Shown: positions 1 to 5,135 of the stretch, in pieces | Position numbering within the stretch: position 1 is the first letter of the stretch | How the letters are laid out: every line of letters begins with the position of its first letter | Source: an uncultured Polymorphobacter sp. | GTDB lineage: Bacteria; Pseudomonadota; Alphaproteobacteria; Sphingomonadales; Sphingomonadaceae | Direction: 5' to 3' | Length of the DNA: 5,731 nt | NCBI GenBank assembly: GCA_937871645.1 | Contig: CALMPZ010000414.1 | Span: forward strand, 1-5,731 | Program-made: the position numbers and the translations under genes | Notes under the pieces: model-generated | Told to the model about the DNA's origin: nothing | Seen by the model: the letters and a program-made list of their open reading frames with translations, nothing else | The model's database searches: none

Positions 1-55
1 ACAAGCTGCCGATGGTGGTCTTCGGCATGGATGGCGAGGGCGACATCACCCGCGA
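1..55 (+). other. Foreign-looking sequence abutting nuoD, possible fragment of a plus-strand gene
   Basis: These bases do not encode the expected NuoD continuation. In the plus frame beginning at base 3 they read [20 protein letters not shown]. Of the 24 codons from base 3 to 74, 22 end in G or C, as expected for a real gene in this genome. The nuoD frame over the same stretch has only about 14 of 20. The peptide loosely recalls the end of a small cytochrome-type or EF-hand-like domain, but it is too short to name. The join with nuoD falls at about 45-60. It could be a real rearrangement or an assembly chimera, and the sequence alone cannot tell them apart. Confidence 0.45.
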
Positions 56-659
56 GGAGGCCCTGCGTCTCGTCGAGTATTTTCAGGAACGGCACGCACC
101 AGTCGAGAATGTCCTGTGCCAGACCATCGGGCATGTCCTGATGCACGCCGCCGGGACGGAAATACGCCGCGTGCATGCGCGCGCCCGAAACGCGCTCGTA
201 AAAGCACATCAGCTTTTCGCGTTCCTCGAACAGCCACAGGATCGGCGTCATCGCGCCGACGTCCATCGCGTGCGCACCGACGTTCATCAAGTGATTAAGG
301 ATGCGGGTGATTTCGGCAAACAGCACGCGCACATATTGACCGCGCAGTGGCACCTGAATGTTCGCCAGCTTCTCGATCGCCAGCACATAGCTGTGCTCCA
401 TCGACATCGGGCTGACATAGTCGAGGCGGTCCATATAGGGCAGCGCCTGCAGGTAGGTCTTGTATTCGATGAGCTTTTCGGTGCCGCGGTGCAGCAGGCC
501 GATATGCGGGTCGCAGCGTTCGATGACTTCGCCGTCGAGCTCCATCACCAAGCGCAACACGCCATGCGCCGCCGGATGCTGCGGACCGAAATTGATCAGA
601 TAGTTCTGGATCTTGACGCCTTCTTCGGCGCTTACGATCTGGGGGTCGCGATCAGCCAT
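1..659 (-). CDS. nuoD: NADH-quinone oxidoreductase subunit D (49 kDa subunit), partial and interrupted at the left end
   Basis: NuoD/NDUFS2 forms the quinone pocket of complex I together with NuoB, on the cytoplasmic peripheral arm. The protein starts [10 protein letters not shown] at 659. It shows [11 protein letters not shown] (about residues 23-33), whose histidines line the quinone cavity, then [13 protein letters not shown] (55-67) and [18 protein letters not shown] (72-89). Tyr81 in RLDYVS matches the quinone-contacting tyrosine of the 49 kDa family. [20 protein letters not shown] (120-139) and [10 protein letters not shown] (168-177) follow. The ATG overlaps the nuoC stop by 8 bases, and an AGAAGG ribosome site lies at 669-674. 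Similarity holds to about residue 202 (positions 54-56). The frame then stays open to the edge, but the expected LLTxNRIFKQRxVDIG segment is missing in all three minus frames. Only about half of the usual ~400 residues are present. Identity is certain; the last ~18 codons probably do not belong to NuoD. Confidence 0.93.
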   Translation of the reverse strand, partial: MADRDPQIVSAEEGVKIQNYLINFGPQHPAAHGVLRLVMELDGEVIERCDPHIGLLHRGTEKLIEYKTYLQALPYMDRLDYVSPMSMEHSYVLAIEKLANIQVPLRGQYVRVLFAEITRILNHLMNVGAHAMDVGAMTPILWLFEEREKLMCFYERVSGARMHAAYFRPGGVHQDMPDGLAQDILDWCVPFLKILDETQGLLAGDVALAIHAEDHHRQL

Positions 660-1296
660 TGGGTGTGGCCTTCTCATCACCGGGGAGCGTGTAGGTCGTG
701 CCTTCCCAGGGGCTCAGGAAGTCGAACGACCGGAAATCCTGCGCGAGCTGCACGGGTTCATAAACGACGCGCTTGGCTTCTTCGGAATAGCGCAGCTCGA
801 CGTGGCCGGTCAGCGGGAAGTCCTTGCGGAACGGGTGGCCCTGGAAGCCATAGTCGGTGAGGATGCGGCGCAGGTCGGGGTTGCCCTCGAAATAGACGCC
901 GTAGCAGTCCCAGGTCTCGCGCTCGAACCAGCCGGCGACGGGATACAGGTTGGTGATCGACGCGACCGGCGCTTCGGCATCGGTGGTGACCTTGACGCGA
1001 ATGCGGATGTTTTTGACCATCGACAGCAGGTGATAGACGACTTCGAAGCGCTCGGGCTGCGACGGGTAATCGGCGCCGCAAATGTCCATCATTTGCGTGA
1101 ACTGCAGGTCGGCATCATCGCGCAGCGTGCGGATGGTGTCGTGCAGGTCGGCGCGCGCGACGCTAATCGTCAGGTCGGGGCCGTCATGCAGCAAGAAGCC
1201 GGCGCGGCTGCCGAACAAGGCGACGACACGCGCCGTTGCAGACGCGGAATCCGACGTTTCCGGCCAATGCGGCTTCGAGATGACCACATCGCTCAT
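652..1296 (-). CDS. nuoC: NADH-quinone oxidoreductase subunit C (30 kDa subunit)
   Basis: NuoC/NDUFS3 is a cofactor-free structural subunit of the complex I peripheral arm that supports NuoB and NuoD near the quinone site. The protein has 214 residues, normal for a stand-alone NuoC, and is not fused to NuoD as in enterobacteria. The start [11 protein letters not shown] at 1296 is set by a 4-base ATGA overlap with the nuoB stop. A longer open frame runs upstream but lies inside nuoB. The family signature [20 protein letters not shown] is at about 125-144, followed by [16 protein letters not shown] at 149-164. The first part, [10 protein letters not shown] to DICGADYP (about 42-78), is the usual N-terminal fold. 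The TGA stop at 652-654 overlaps the nuoD start by 8 bases, so translation of nuoB, nuoC and nuoD is probably coupled. The Cys in WDCYG, where Met or Leu is common, is a small departure. Confidence 0.96.
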   Translation of the reverse strand: MSDVVISKPHWPETSDSASATARVVALFGSRAGFLLHDGPDLTISVARADLHDTIRTLRDDADLQFTQMMDICGADYPSQPERFEVVYHLLSMVKNIRIRVKVTTDAEAPVASITNLYPVAGWFERETWDCYGVYFEGNPDLRRILTDYGFQGHPFRKDFPLTGHVELRYSEEAKRVVYEPVQLAQDFRSFDFLSPWEGTTYTLPGDEKATPNG

Positions 1297-1877
1297 CGTT
1301 CGAACGTCCCGGTGCGGCGGATTTTGCGCTGCAGCGCCAAGACGCCATAGACCAAGGCTTCGGCGGTCGGCGGGCAGCCCGGCACATAGATGTCGACGGG
1401 CACGATGCGGTCGCAGCCGCGCACCACCGAGTAGCTGTAGTGATAATAGCCGCCGCCATTGGCGCAGCTGCCCATCGAGATGACGTAGCGCGGCTCGGCC
1501 ATCTGGTCGTAGACCTTGCGCAATGCCGGCGCCATCTTGTTGCACAGCGTGCCGGCAACGATCATCACGTCGGACTGGCGCGGGCTGGCGCGCGGCGCGA
1601 AGCCGAAGCGTTCAAGGTCGTAGCGCGGCATGTTGGCCTGCATCATCTCGACGGCGCAGCACGCCAGACCAAAGGTCATCCACCACAGGCTGCCGGTGCG
1701 GGCCCAGTGGAACAGCTCCTCCGACGAGGTGACGAGGAAGCCCTTGTTCGACACTTCCTGGTTGAGATCGTTGAGGAAACCGTCGCGCAGGCCCTCGGGC
1801 ACCGTCAGCGCACTGACGGGGCTGTCGCCGAGCACGCGCGCCTGCTGCTCCTCGGTAAGGCGGCCCTCTACTCCCAT
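1293..1877 (-). CDS. nuoB: NADH-quinone oxidoreductase subunit B (PSST/20 kDa subunit, carries cluster N2)
   Basis: NuoB binds the terminal [4Fe-4S] cluster N2, which passes electrons to quinone at the interface with NuoD. With the start at 1877 ([10 protein letters not shown]) it has 194 residues. The cluster ligands are visible: the adjacent pair C73-C74 in [12 protein letters not shown]138 in [16 protein letters not shown], and C168 in [32 protein letters not shown] (about 92-111) is the conserved core. I prefer 1877 to the upstream ATG at 1898 because GAAGAAGGG lies about 10 bases ahead of 1877, whereas nothing resembling a ribosome site precedes 1898. The longer form would add MEEGRTR. 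From 1877 the gene overlaps the end of nuoA by 10 bases, and its stop overlaps the nuoC start by 4. Nothing looks damaged. Confidence 0.96.
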   Translation of the reverse strand: MGVEGRLTEEQQARVLGDSPVSALTVPEGLRDGFLNDLNQEVSNKGFLVTSSEELFHWARTGSLWWMTFGLACCAVEMMQANMPRYDLERFGFAPRASPRQSDVMIVAGTLCNKMAPALRKVYDQMAEPRYVISMGSCANGGGYYHYSYSVVRGCDRIVPVDIYVPGCPPTAEALVYGVLALQRKIRRTGTFER

Positions 1878-2245
1878 TCGAGTGCGCCCTTCTTCCATTC
1901 GTAGATGAAGCCGATGGTCAGGATGCCGAGGAACACCATCATCGACGCCCAGCCGAACACGCCGGTCCAGTGCAGCGATACCGCCCAGGGGAACAGGAAT
2001 GCGACTTCAAGGTCGAAGATGATGAACAGGATCGAGACGAGGTAGAAGCGCACGTCGAACTGTGCACGCGAGTCGGTGAACGCCGGGAAGCCGCTTTCAT
2101 ATTCGCTGAGCTTGGCGACATCGGGCTTGTCGGTGCCGATGCCCTTCGACAACAGGATCGGCAGCCCGACAAAGATGCCCGAGAACGCGATCGCCACGCC
2201 AAGGAACAGCAGGATCGGCAGATACTGATGGGCGATTGCGGGCAT
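1868..2245 (-). CDS. nuoA: NADH-quinone oxidoreductase subunit A (ND3-type membrane subunit)
   Basis: NuoA/ND3 is a small membrane subunit of complex I. Its first loop lies against the quinone channel. The protein has 125 residues, typical of the family, with three hydrophobic segments at about 8-32, 66-88 and 96-115. The conserved stretch from [12 protein letters not shown] through [20 protein letters not shown] to AFLFPW (45-87) identifies it clearly. In the loop, the YECGF motif common in mitochondrial ND3 and related alphaproteobacteria reads YESGF, with Ser51 encoded by AGC. E. coli NuoA also appears to have Ser here, so the change is tolerated. The start [10 protein letters not shown] at 2245 fits family length. 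An upstream ATG at 2314 would add a proline- and alanine-rich tail of no family resemblance. No strong Shine-Dalgarno precedes 2245; AAAGG lies about 16 bases away. This is the first gene of the nuo operon. Confidence 0.95.
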   Translation of the reverse strand: MPAIAHQYLPILLFLGVAIAFSGIFVGLPILLSKGIGTDKPDVAKLSEYESGFPAFTDSRAQFDVRFYLVSILFIIFDLEVAFLFPWAVSLHWTGVFGWASMMVFLGILTIGFIYEWKKGALEWE

Positions 2246-2416
2246 GGCGGCGGGTTCAGCCTTTGGCGTCGTTGAATTCGCGCAGGTTCTAAGCGCGGGC
2301 GGCGGCAGGCGCAAGCCTTGTGCGGTGCATCATATGACGGTTTTTTGCTGTTGCTGCTGGAGACTGTCACATACCCGCGCTAAGGAGCCCATCCCCCCCC
2401 GGACAGGAGATTGCAT
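2246..2416. promoter_or_regulatory. Divergent intergenic region between nuoA and ppa, presumed to hold both promoters
   Basis: This 171-base non-coding gap lies between two genes transcribed outward, so it should carry the nuo promoter on the minus strand and the ppa promoter on the plus strand. The clearest -10-like hexamer for nuo is TATGAT read on the minus strand at 2334-2329, next to an A-tract and part of the 8-base palindrome TCATATGA at 2330-2337. No convincing -35 stands 16-18 bases upstream. A weaker alternative on the minus strand is TTGCGC with TAGAAC 17 bases downstream. For ppa I found no good hexamer pair. There is no tRNA, riboswitch or small ORF that I can support. Confidence 0.4.
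2405..2410 (+). promoter_or_regulatory. Ribosome binding site of ppa
   Basis: AGGAGA lies seven bases ahead of the ATG at 2417 when measured from GGAG, which is ideal spacing. It decides the start: the in-frame TTG at 2411 lies immediately beside it and cannot be used. Upstream, TAAGGAG at 2381-2387 is an even better match to the anti-Shine-Dalgarno, but it has no usable start codon after it and is separated from this site by a run of eight C. Confidence 0.8.
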
Positions 2417-2944
2417 ATGGACATTTCGAAGATCGCCATCGGCCGCGCGCCCCCGCATGACGTCAACGTCATCATCGAGGTACCGATGGGCGGCGAGCCG
2501 GTGAAGTACGAGATGGACAAGGAGAGCGGCGCGCTGTTCGTCGACCGCTTCCTGCACACCGCGATGTTCTATCCCGGCAACTATGGCTTCGTGCCGCACA
2601 CGCTGTCGGCCGACGGTGACCCGATCGACGTGCTGCTGGTGGGCCAGACGCCGCTGGTGCCCGGCGCTGTAGTGCGTGTGCGTGCCATCGGCGCGCTGGT
2701 GATGGAAGACGAGGCCGGCGGCGACGAAAAGCTCATCGCGGTGCCCGTCGATGCGCTGTCGCCCTATTACGCCAACGTCCGCGAAATCACCGACTTGCCG
2801 GCGACGCTGACCGAGCAGATCGCGCACTTCTTCCAGCATTACAAAGACCTCGAAAAGGGCAAGTGGGTGACCATCGGCCATTGGGTCGATTCCGCCGGCG
2901 CGATGAAGCTGATCGAGGAAGCCATGGAGCGCGCCAGGAAATAG
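2417..2944 (+). CDS. ppa: Inorganic pyrophosphatase, family I soluble
   Basis: This cytoplasmic enzyme hydrolyses pyrophosphate to two phosphates and so pulls biosynthetic reactions such as nucleic acid and protein synthesis forward. The 175 residues match the E. coli enzyme (about 176). The signature DGDPIDVLL is at 66-74, with the metal-binding Asp66, Asp68 and Asp71. The other family active-site residues are all in register: Glu21, Lys30, Glu32, Arg44, Tyr56 in [10 protein letters not shown], Asp98, Asp103, Lys105, Tyr142 and Lys143. It starts [10 protein letters not shown] at 2417 behind a strong ribosome site. The gene is transcribed away from nuoA. ydiK follows in the same direction after 124 bases, a gap with hairpins, so co-transcription is uncertain. 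Nothing is missing or unusual in the protein. Confidence 0.97.
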   Translation: MDISKIAIGRAPPHDVNVIIEVPMGGEPVKYEMDKESGALFVDRFLHTAMFYPGNYGFVPHTLSADGDPIDVLLVGQTPLVPGAVVRVRAIGALVMEDEAGGDEKLIAVPVDALSPYYANVREITDLPATLTEQIAHFFQHYKDLEKGKWVTIGHWVDSAGAMKLIEEAMERARK

Positions 2945-2998
2945 GCCGGCAGGCGCGCCGGCTTGCGGCGGTGCGCGGGGCCGCATAGTGTTGCGGCC
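2945..2998 (+). terminator. Two GC hairpins after ppa, possible terminator or attenuating structure
   Basis: Directly after the ppa stop, GCCGGC at 2945-2950 repeats at 2957-2962. The sequence is self-complementary, so the copies pair around a 6-base loop. A second hairpin pairs GGCCGC at 2979-2984 with GCGGCC at 2993-2998 around an 8-base loop. Neither is followed by a T-run, so neither is a classical intrinsic terminator. GC-rich genomes often produce such pairs by chance. The position just behind a stop codon is the main argument for a function. Confidence 0.3.
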
Positions 2999-3068
2999 AC
3001 TGGCACCGCGGCGTGATTGTCGCTGCCCGGGTCGACCGCCGAGCTTCTGGTTCCAAGGGAACGCCGCC

Positions 3069-4169
3069 ATGCCGCACCACCCCGATCCCGACCGCGCACC
3101 GGTCACAGCGCCGCGCAGCTTCCGCGAGGATCTGCCGCGCGCGACGCTGGTCGTGCTGTTCATCTGCGGGCTGCTGGCGACGGTGTTCTGGGTGCTGCGG
3201 CCGTTCATCGGCCCGGCGATCTGGGCGACGCTGATCGCGGTGGCCGGCTGGCCGCTGATGCTGCACCTGCAGAAATGGTTCGGCGGCCGACGCTGGGCGG
3301 CGGTCGCGGTGATGCTGCTGGCGCTGCTGATGCTGTTCATGCTGCCGGTGCTCGTCGTCGGGCTGACCATCGTGCAGAACGCCAACGACATCATGCAGGC
3401 TGCCGGGCACCTGCCCGAGCTGGCGACACCGACGGCGCCGGCGTGGGTTTCGGGCCTGCCGCTGGTCGGCGCCAAGGCGGCATTGTTCTGGGAAAAGACC
3501 ATCGCCGGCGGCGCCGAAGGTGTCTGGGCAACGGTCGAGCCGTATAGCGGCCGGGTTTCGACATGGCTGGTCAGCCAGCTCGGCAGCGTCGGCCTGACGC
3601 TGGCGCACGGCGCGCTGATGCTGCTGATCACGGCGCTGCTGTTCAGCAAGGGCGAAGTCGCGGCGGCACAGGTGCAGCGCGTATTCCGGCGGCTGGGCGG
3701 CAGCCACGGCGAAACGATGCTGAAGATTGCCGGCCAGGCGATCCGCGGCGTCGCATTGGGCGTCGGCCTGACCGCGGTCATCCAGTCGACACTGGCAGGC
3801 ATCAGCCTGACGATTGCCGGCGCACCATTCGCCGGCCTGCTGACGATGGCGATTTTCCTGTGCTACCTGGGCCAGATCGGATCGCTGCCGGTGATGGTGC
3901 CGACGATCGCCTGGATGTACTGGAGCGGCCATTTCGGCTGGGCGACATTCCTTGTTGTCGCCACCGCGATCATCGCCGGCCTCGACAACGTGCTGTCGCC
4001 GCTGCTCATCCGCAAGGGTGTCGACCTGCCGATCCTGGTGATCATTTCGGGCGTCATCGGCGGGCTGATTGCTTACGGCCTGATCGGCATTTTCATCGGT
4101 CCGGTGGTGCTGGCGGTGGCCTATACGCTGCTCAACGCCTGGGTCGAGGAAATGGGCGACTCGGCTTAG
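3069..4169 (+). CDS. ydiK: AI-2E family transporter, YdiK-like inner membrane protein
   Basis: This is a polytopic inner membrane protein of the AI-2E transporter (PerM/UPF0118) family. Members have been linked to autoinducer-2 export (TqsA) and to Na+/H+ exchange, but the substrate of the YdiK branch is not established and I assign none. The 366 residues contain about eight hydrophobic segments, roughly 25-43, 46-65, 77-101, 172-193, 225-248, 254-283, 290-306 and 320-355. A long soluble section lies between the third and fourth (about 102-170). Family landmarks are AIRGVALGVGLTAVIQS (224-240), LDNVLSPLLIRKGVDLP (305-321), then ISGVIGGLIAYGLIG and IFIGPVVLAV (326-350). These closely match my recollection of E. 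coli YdiK, down to the WVEE near the C-terminus. The start at 3069 (MPHHPDPDRAP) has AAGGGA at 3055-3060, eight bases upstream. An in-frame ATG at 2988 would add 27 unlikely residues. The gene ends tail-to-tail with phaZ. Confidence 0.9.
   Translation: MPHHPDPDRAPVTAPRSFREDLPRATLVVLFICGLLATVFWVLRPFIGPAIWATLIAVAGWPLMLHLQKWFGGRRWAAVAVMLLALLMLFMLPVLVVGLTIVQNANDIMQAAGHLPELATPTAPAWVSGLPLVGAKAALFWEKTIAGGAEGVWATVEPYSGRVSTWLVSQLGSVGLTLAHGALMLLITALLFSKGEVAAAQVQRVFRRLGGSHGETMLKIAGQAIRGVALGVGLTAVIQSTLAGISLTIAGAPFAGLLTMAIFLCYLGQIGSLPVMVPTIAWMYWSGHFGWATFLVVATAIIAGLDNVLSPLLIRKGVDLPILVIISGVIGGLIAYGLIGIFIGPVVLAVAYTLLNAWVEEMGDSA
4166..4169. other. Tail-to-tail overlap of the ydiK and phaZ stop codons
   Basis: The ydiK stop TAG occupies 4167-4169. 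The phaZ stop TAA, read on the minus strand, occupies 4168-4166. The two coding regions therefore overlap by four bases with no intergenic space, and any transcript running past either stop becomes antisense to the other gene. Confidence 0.9.
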
Positions 4170-4999
4170 GCGGCGTTGCGTTCAGCTTCGAGCGGGGTGT
4201 CGAGGAAGGCTTCGATCTTGGGGATGCTCTGGTCGGCCATCGTCACCAGGAACAGGTGCCCGCCGCCGTGGACGATCTCTAGCCGTGCGCCGGGGATCAG
4301 GAACTTGAGGAAATGGCCGTTGACCAGCGGCACGATATTGTCGTCGTCGCCCATCATGATCATCGTCGGCACCTTGAGGAACGGCAGTGCGAAAGCGCTC
4401 GTCCAGCCCAGCATCGCCAGCAACTGATAGAAATAGCCGGTCTTGGTCGGCGCCTTGATGCGCGTCGTGTGACCGTCCGAACCCTCGGTCGAGCCGCCGT
4501 ACAGCGTCGCGAAATTCTTGAGCATGAAATCGGGATCGATATAGCGCCGCGGGTCGGCCATCTTGGTCAGCGCCGACAGTTTCCCCGGCACCATCAGCAT
4601 GCCCGCCGTCGTCGCCACCAAAATCAGCCGGCCGACGCGGTTCGGGTGCTGCAGCGCATATTGCTGCGCCATCGCTCCGCCCCAGCTGACGCCCATCACA
4701 TCGACCTTGTCATGGTCATGCTCGTGCATGATGCGGTCGGCAATCGCCGCCATCATCCACGGCCGGTACGGCAGCGTCGGATTGGGCGAATTGCCGATGC
4801 CGGGCATGTCGAAGGTGATGACTTCGCGGTTCGGCATGCGTGCCGCCAGCGGTGCGATCAGTTCGATATTGGCGCCGATGCCGTTGAAGAACAGCAGCGG
4901 GCGTTCGGCCGGGTTCTTGCCCCGCGCCGGCCATCTTGCCATGCGCACGGTGCGGCCGTGGATGGTGACCATGGTGTAGATGGGTTCGGGTGACGTCAT
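4166..4999 (-). CDS. phaZ: Intracellular poly(3-hydroxyalkanoate) depolymerase (alpha/beta hydrolase)
   Basis: This enzyme hydrolyses stored PHA granules to release 3-hydroxyacids when carbon runs short. The 277-residue alpha/beta hydrolase closely resembles the medium-chain-length PhaZ of Pseudomonas as I recall it. LLFFNGIGANIELI (about 35-48) holds the oxyanion region. FDMPGIGNSPNP (63-74) and nucleophile Ser105 in MGVSWGGAMAQQYA follow. VATTAGMLMVPGK (128-140) and PRRYIDP come next. The charge relay is Asp220 in MGDDDNIVPLVN and His248 in GGGHLFLVT. The start MTSPEPIYTM at 4999 is favoured by AGGA at 5010-5007, seven bases upstream, and by family length. An earlier ATG at 5044 lies inside the repeat arm. 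It follows phaC on the same strand after 136 bases and is probably co-transcribed with it. Its stop overlaps that of ydiK by four bases, leaving no room for a terminator between the two genes. Confidence 0.92.
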   Translation of the reverse strand: MTSPEPIYTMVTIHGRTVRMARWPARGKNPAERPLLFFNGIGANIELIAPLAARMPNREVITFDMPGIGNSPNPTLPYRPWMMAAIADRIMHEHDHDKVDVMGVSWGGAMAQQYALQHPNRVGRLILVATTAGMLMVPGKLSALTKMADPRRYIDPDFMLKNFATLYGGSTEGSDGHTTRIKAPTKTGYFYQLLAMLGWTSAFALPFLKVPTMIMMGDDDNIVPLVNGHFLKFLIPGARLEIVHGGGHLFLVTMADQSIPKIEAFLDTPLEAERNAA

Positions 5000-5006
5000 T
5001 TGCGGG

Positions 5007-5010
5007 TCCT
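5007..5010 (-). promoter_or_regulatory. Ribosome binding site of phaZ
   Basis: AGGA on the minus strand is seven bases ahead of the ATG at 4999. It supports that start over the in-frame ATG at 5044, which sits in the palindromic repeat without a ribosome site of its own. Confidence 0.65.
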
Positions 5011-5038
5011 GAACTTGTCCGTTGATTCGCTTCATTTC

Positions 5039-5126
5039 CGTCATCCCGGCGAAGGCCGGGACCCATGAACGTCTACGCTTGTGCCGGCTTCGCTGCCGAT
5101 GGGTCCCGGCCTTCGCCGGGATGACG
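5039..5126. repeat. REP/BIME-like paired palindromic element between phaC and phaZ
   Basis: Two perfect 28-base arms in inverted orientation lie at 5039-5066 and 5099-5126, separated by a 32-base spacer. Each arm contains its own palindrome, CCCGGCGAAGGCCGGG (6-base stem, 4-base loop; left copy 5045-5060, right copy 5105-5120). Arms with this sequence, beginning GTCATCCCGGCGAAGG, are familiar to me as a dispersed intergenic repeat in sphingomonads and other alphaproteobacteria. The spacer has a small hairpin of its own, CGGC at 5085-5088 with GCCG at 5095-5098. In the phaC-phaZ transcript the arms could form one long 28-base-pair hairpin, or each could fold alone. It could protect the upstream phaC RNA from 3' decay or reduce read-through into phaZ. 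It is not followed by a T-run typical of an intrinsic terminator. Confidence 0.9.
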
Positions 5127-5135
5127 ATAGTAAAT

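Noticed and set aside
12..860. Plus-strand frame of 282 codons over nuoD and the end of nuoC
   Set aside because: Beyond about base 60 it is the mirror of NuoD and NuoC, rich in His, Gln and Arg, with no family character. Only its first ~20 codons could be real coding sequence, and these are reported separately.
613..1350. Plus-strand frame of 245 codons opposite nuoC
   Set aside because: It is a shadow of nuoC, whose own frame carries the 30 kDa subunit signature. No ribosome site or family motif supports it.
1878..1898. Longer nuoB start at 1898, adding seven residues
   Set aside because: No ribosome site precedes it and it lies deeper inside nuoA. The ATG at 1877 has GAAGAAGGG upstream.
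2411..2413. TTG start for ppa, giving a product two residues longer
   Set aside because: It sits directly against AGGAGA, too close for initiation. The ATG at 2417 has ideal spacing.
2246..2416. Possible tRNA, riboswitch or small ORF in the nuoA-ppa gap
   Set aside because: I found no cloverleaf, no recognisable riboswitch core and no short frame with a ribosome site.
2330..3802. A 490-codon open frame on the minus strand across ppa and ydiK
   Set aside because: It is antisense to two clearly identified genes, its protein is low-complexity and resembles nothing, and it arises because biased GC-rich codons leave few stops on the complement. The same applies to the minus-strand frame at 2787-3932.
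3563..4282. Plus-strand frame of 239 codons in the alternative phase of ydiK
   Set aside because: It is an arginine- and alanine-rich out-of-phase reading of ydiK, which has clear membrane segments and family motifs in its own frame.
5000..5044. phaZ start at 5044, adding 15 residues
   Set aside because: The ATG lies inside the left arm of the REP-like repeat and has no ribosome site. Family length and AGGA at 5007-5010 favour 4999.
5039..5126. Inverted repeat as the ends of a small insertion sequence or as a CRISPR repeat pair
   Set aside because: The 32-base interior can hold no gene, the arms are inverted rather than direct, and there is no further repeat unit or flanking direct duplication. 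It fits a REP pair.
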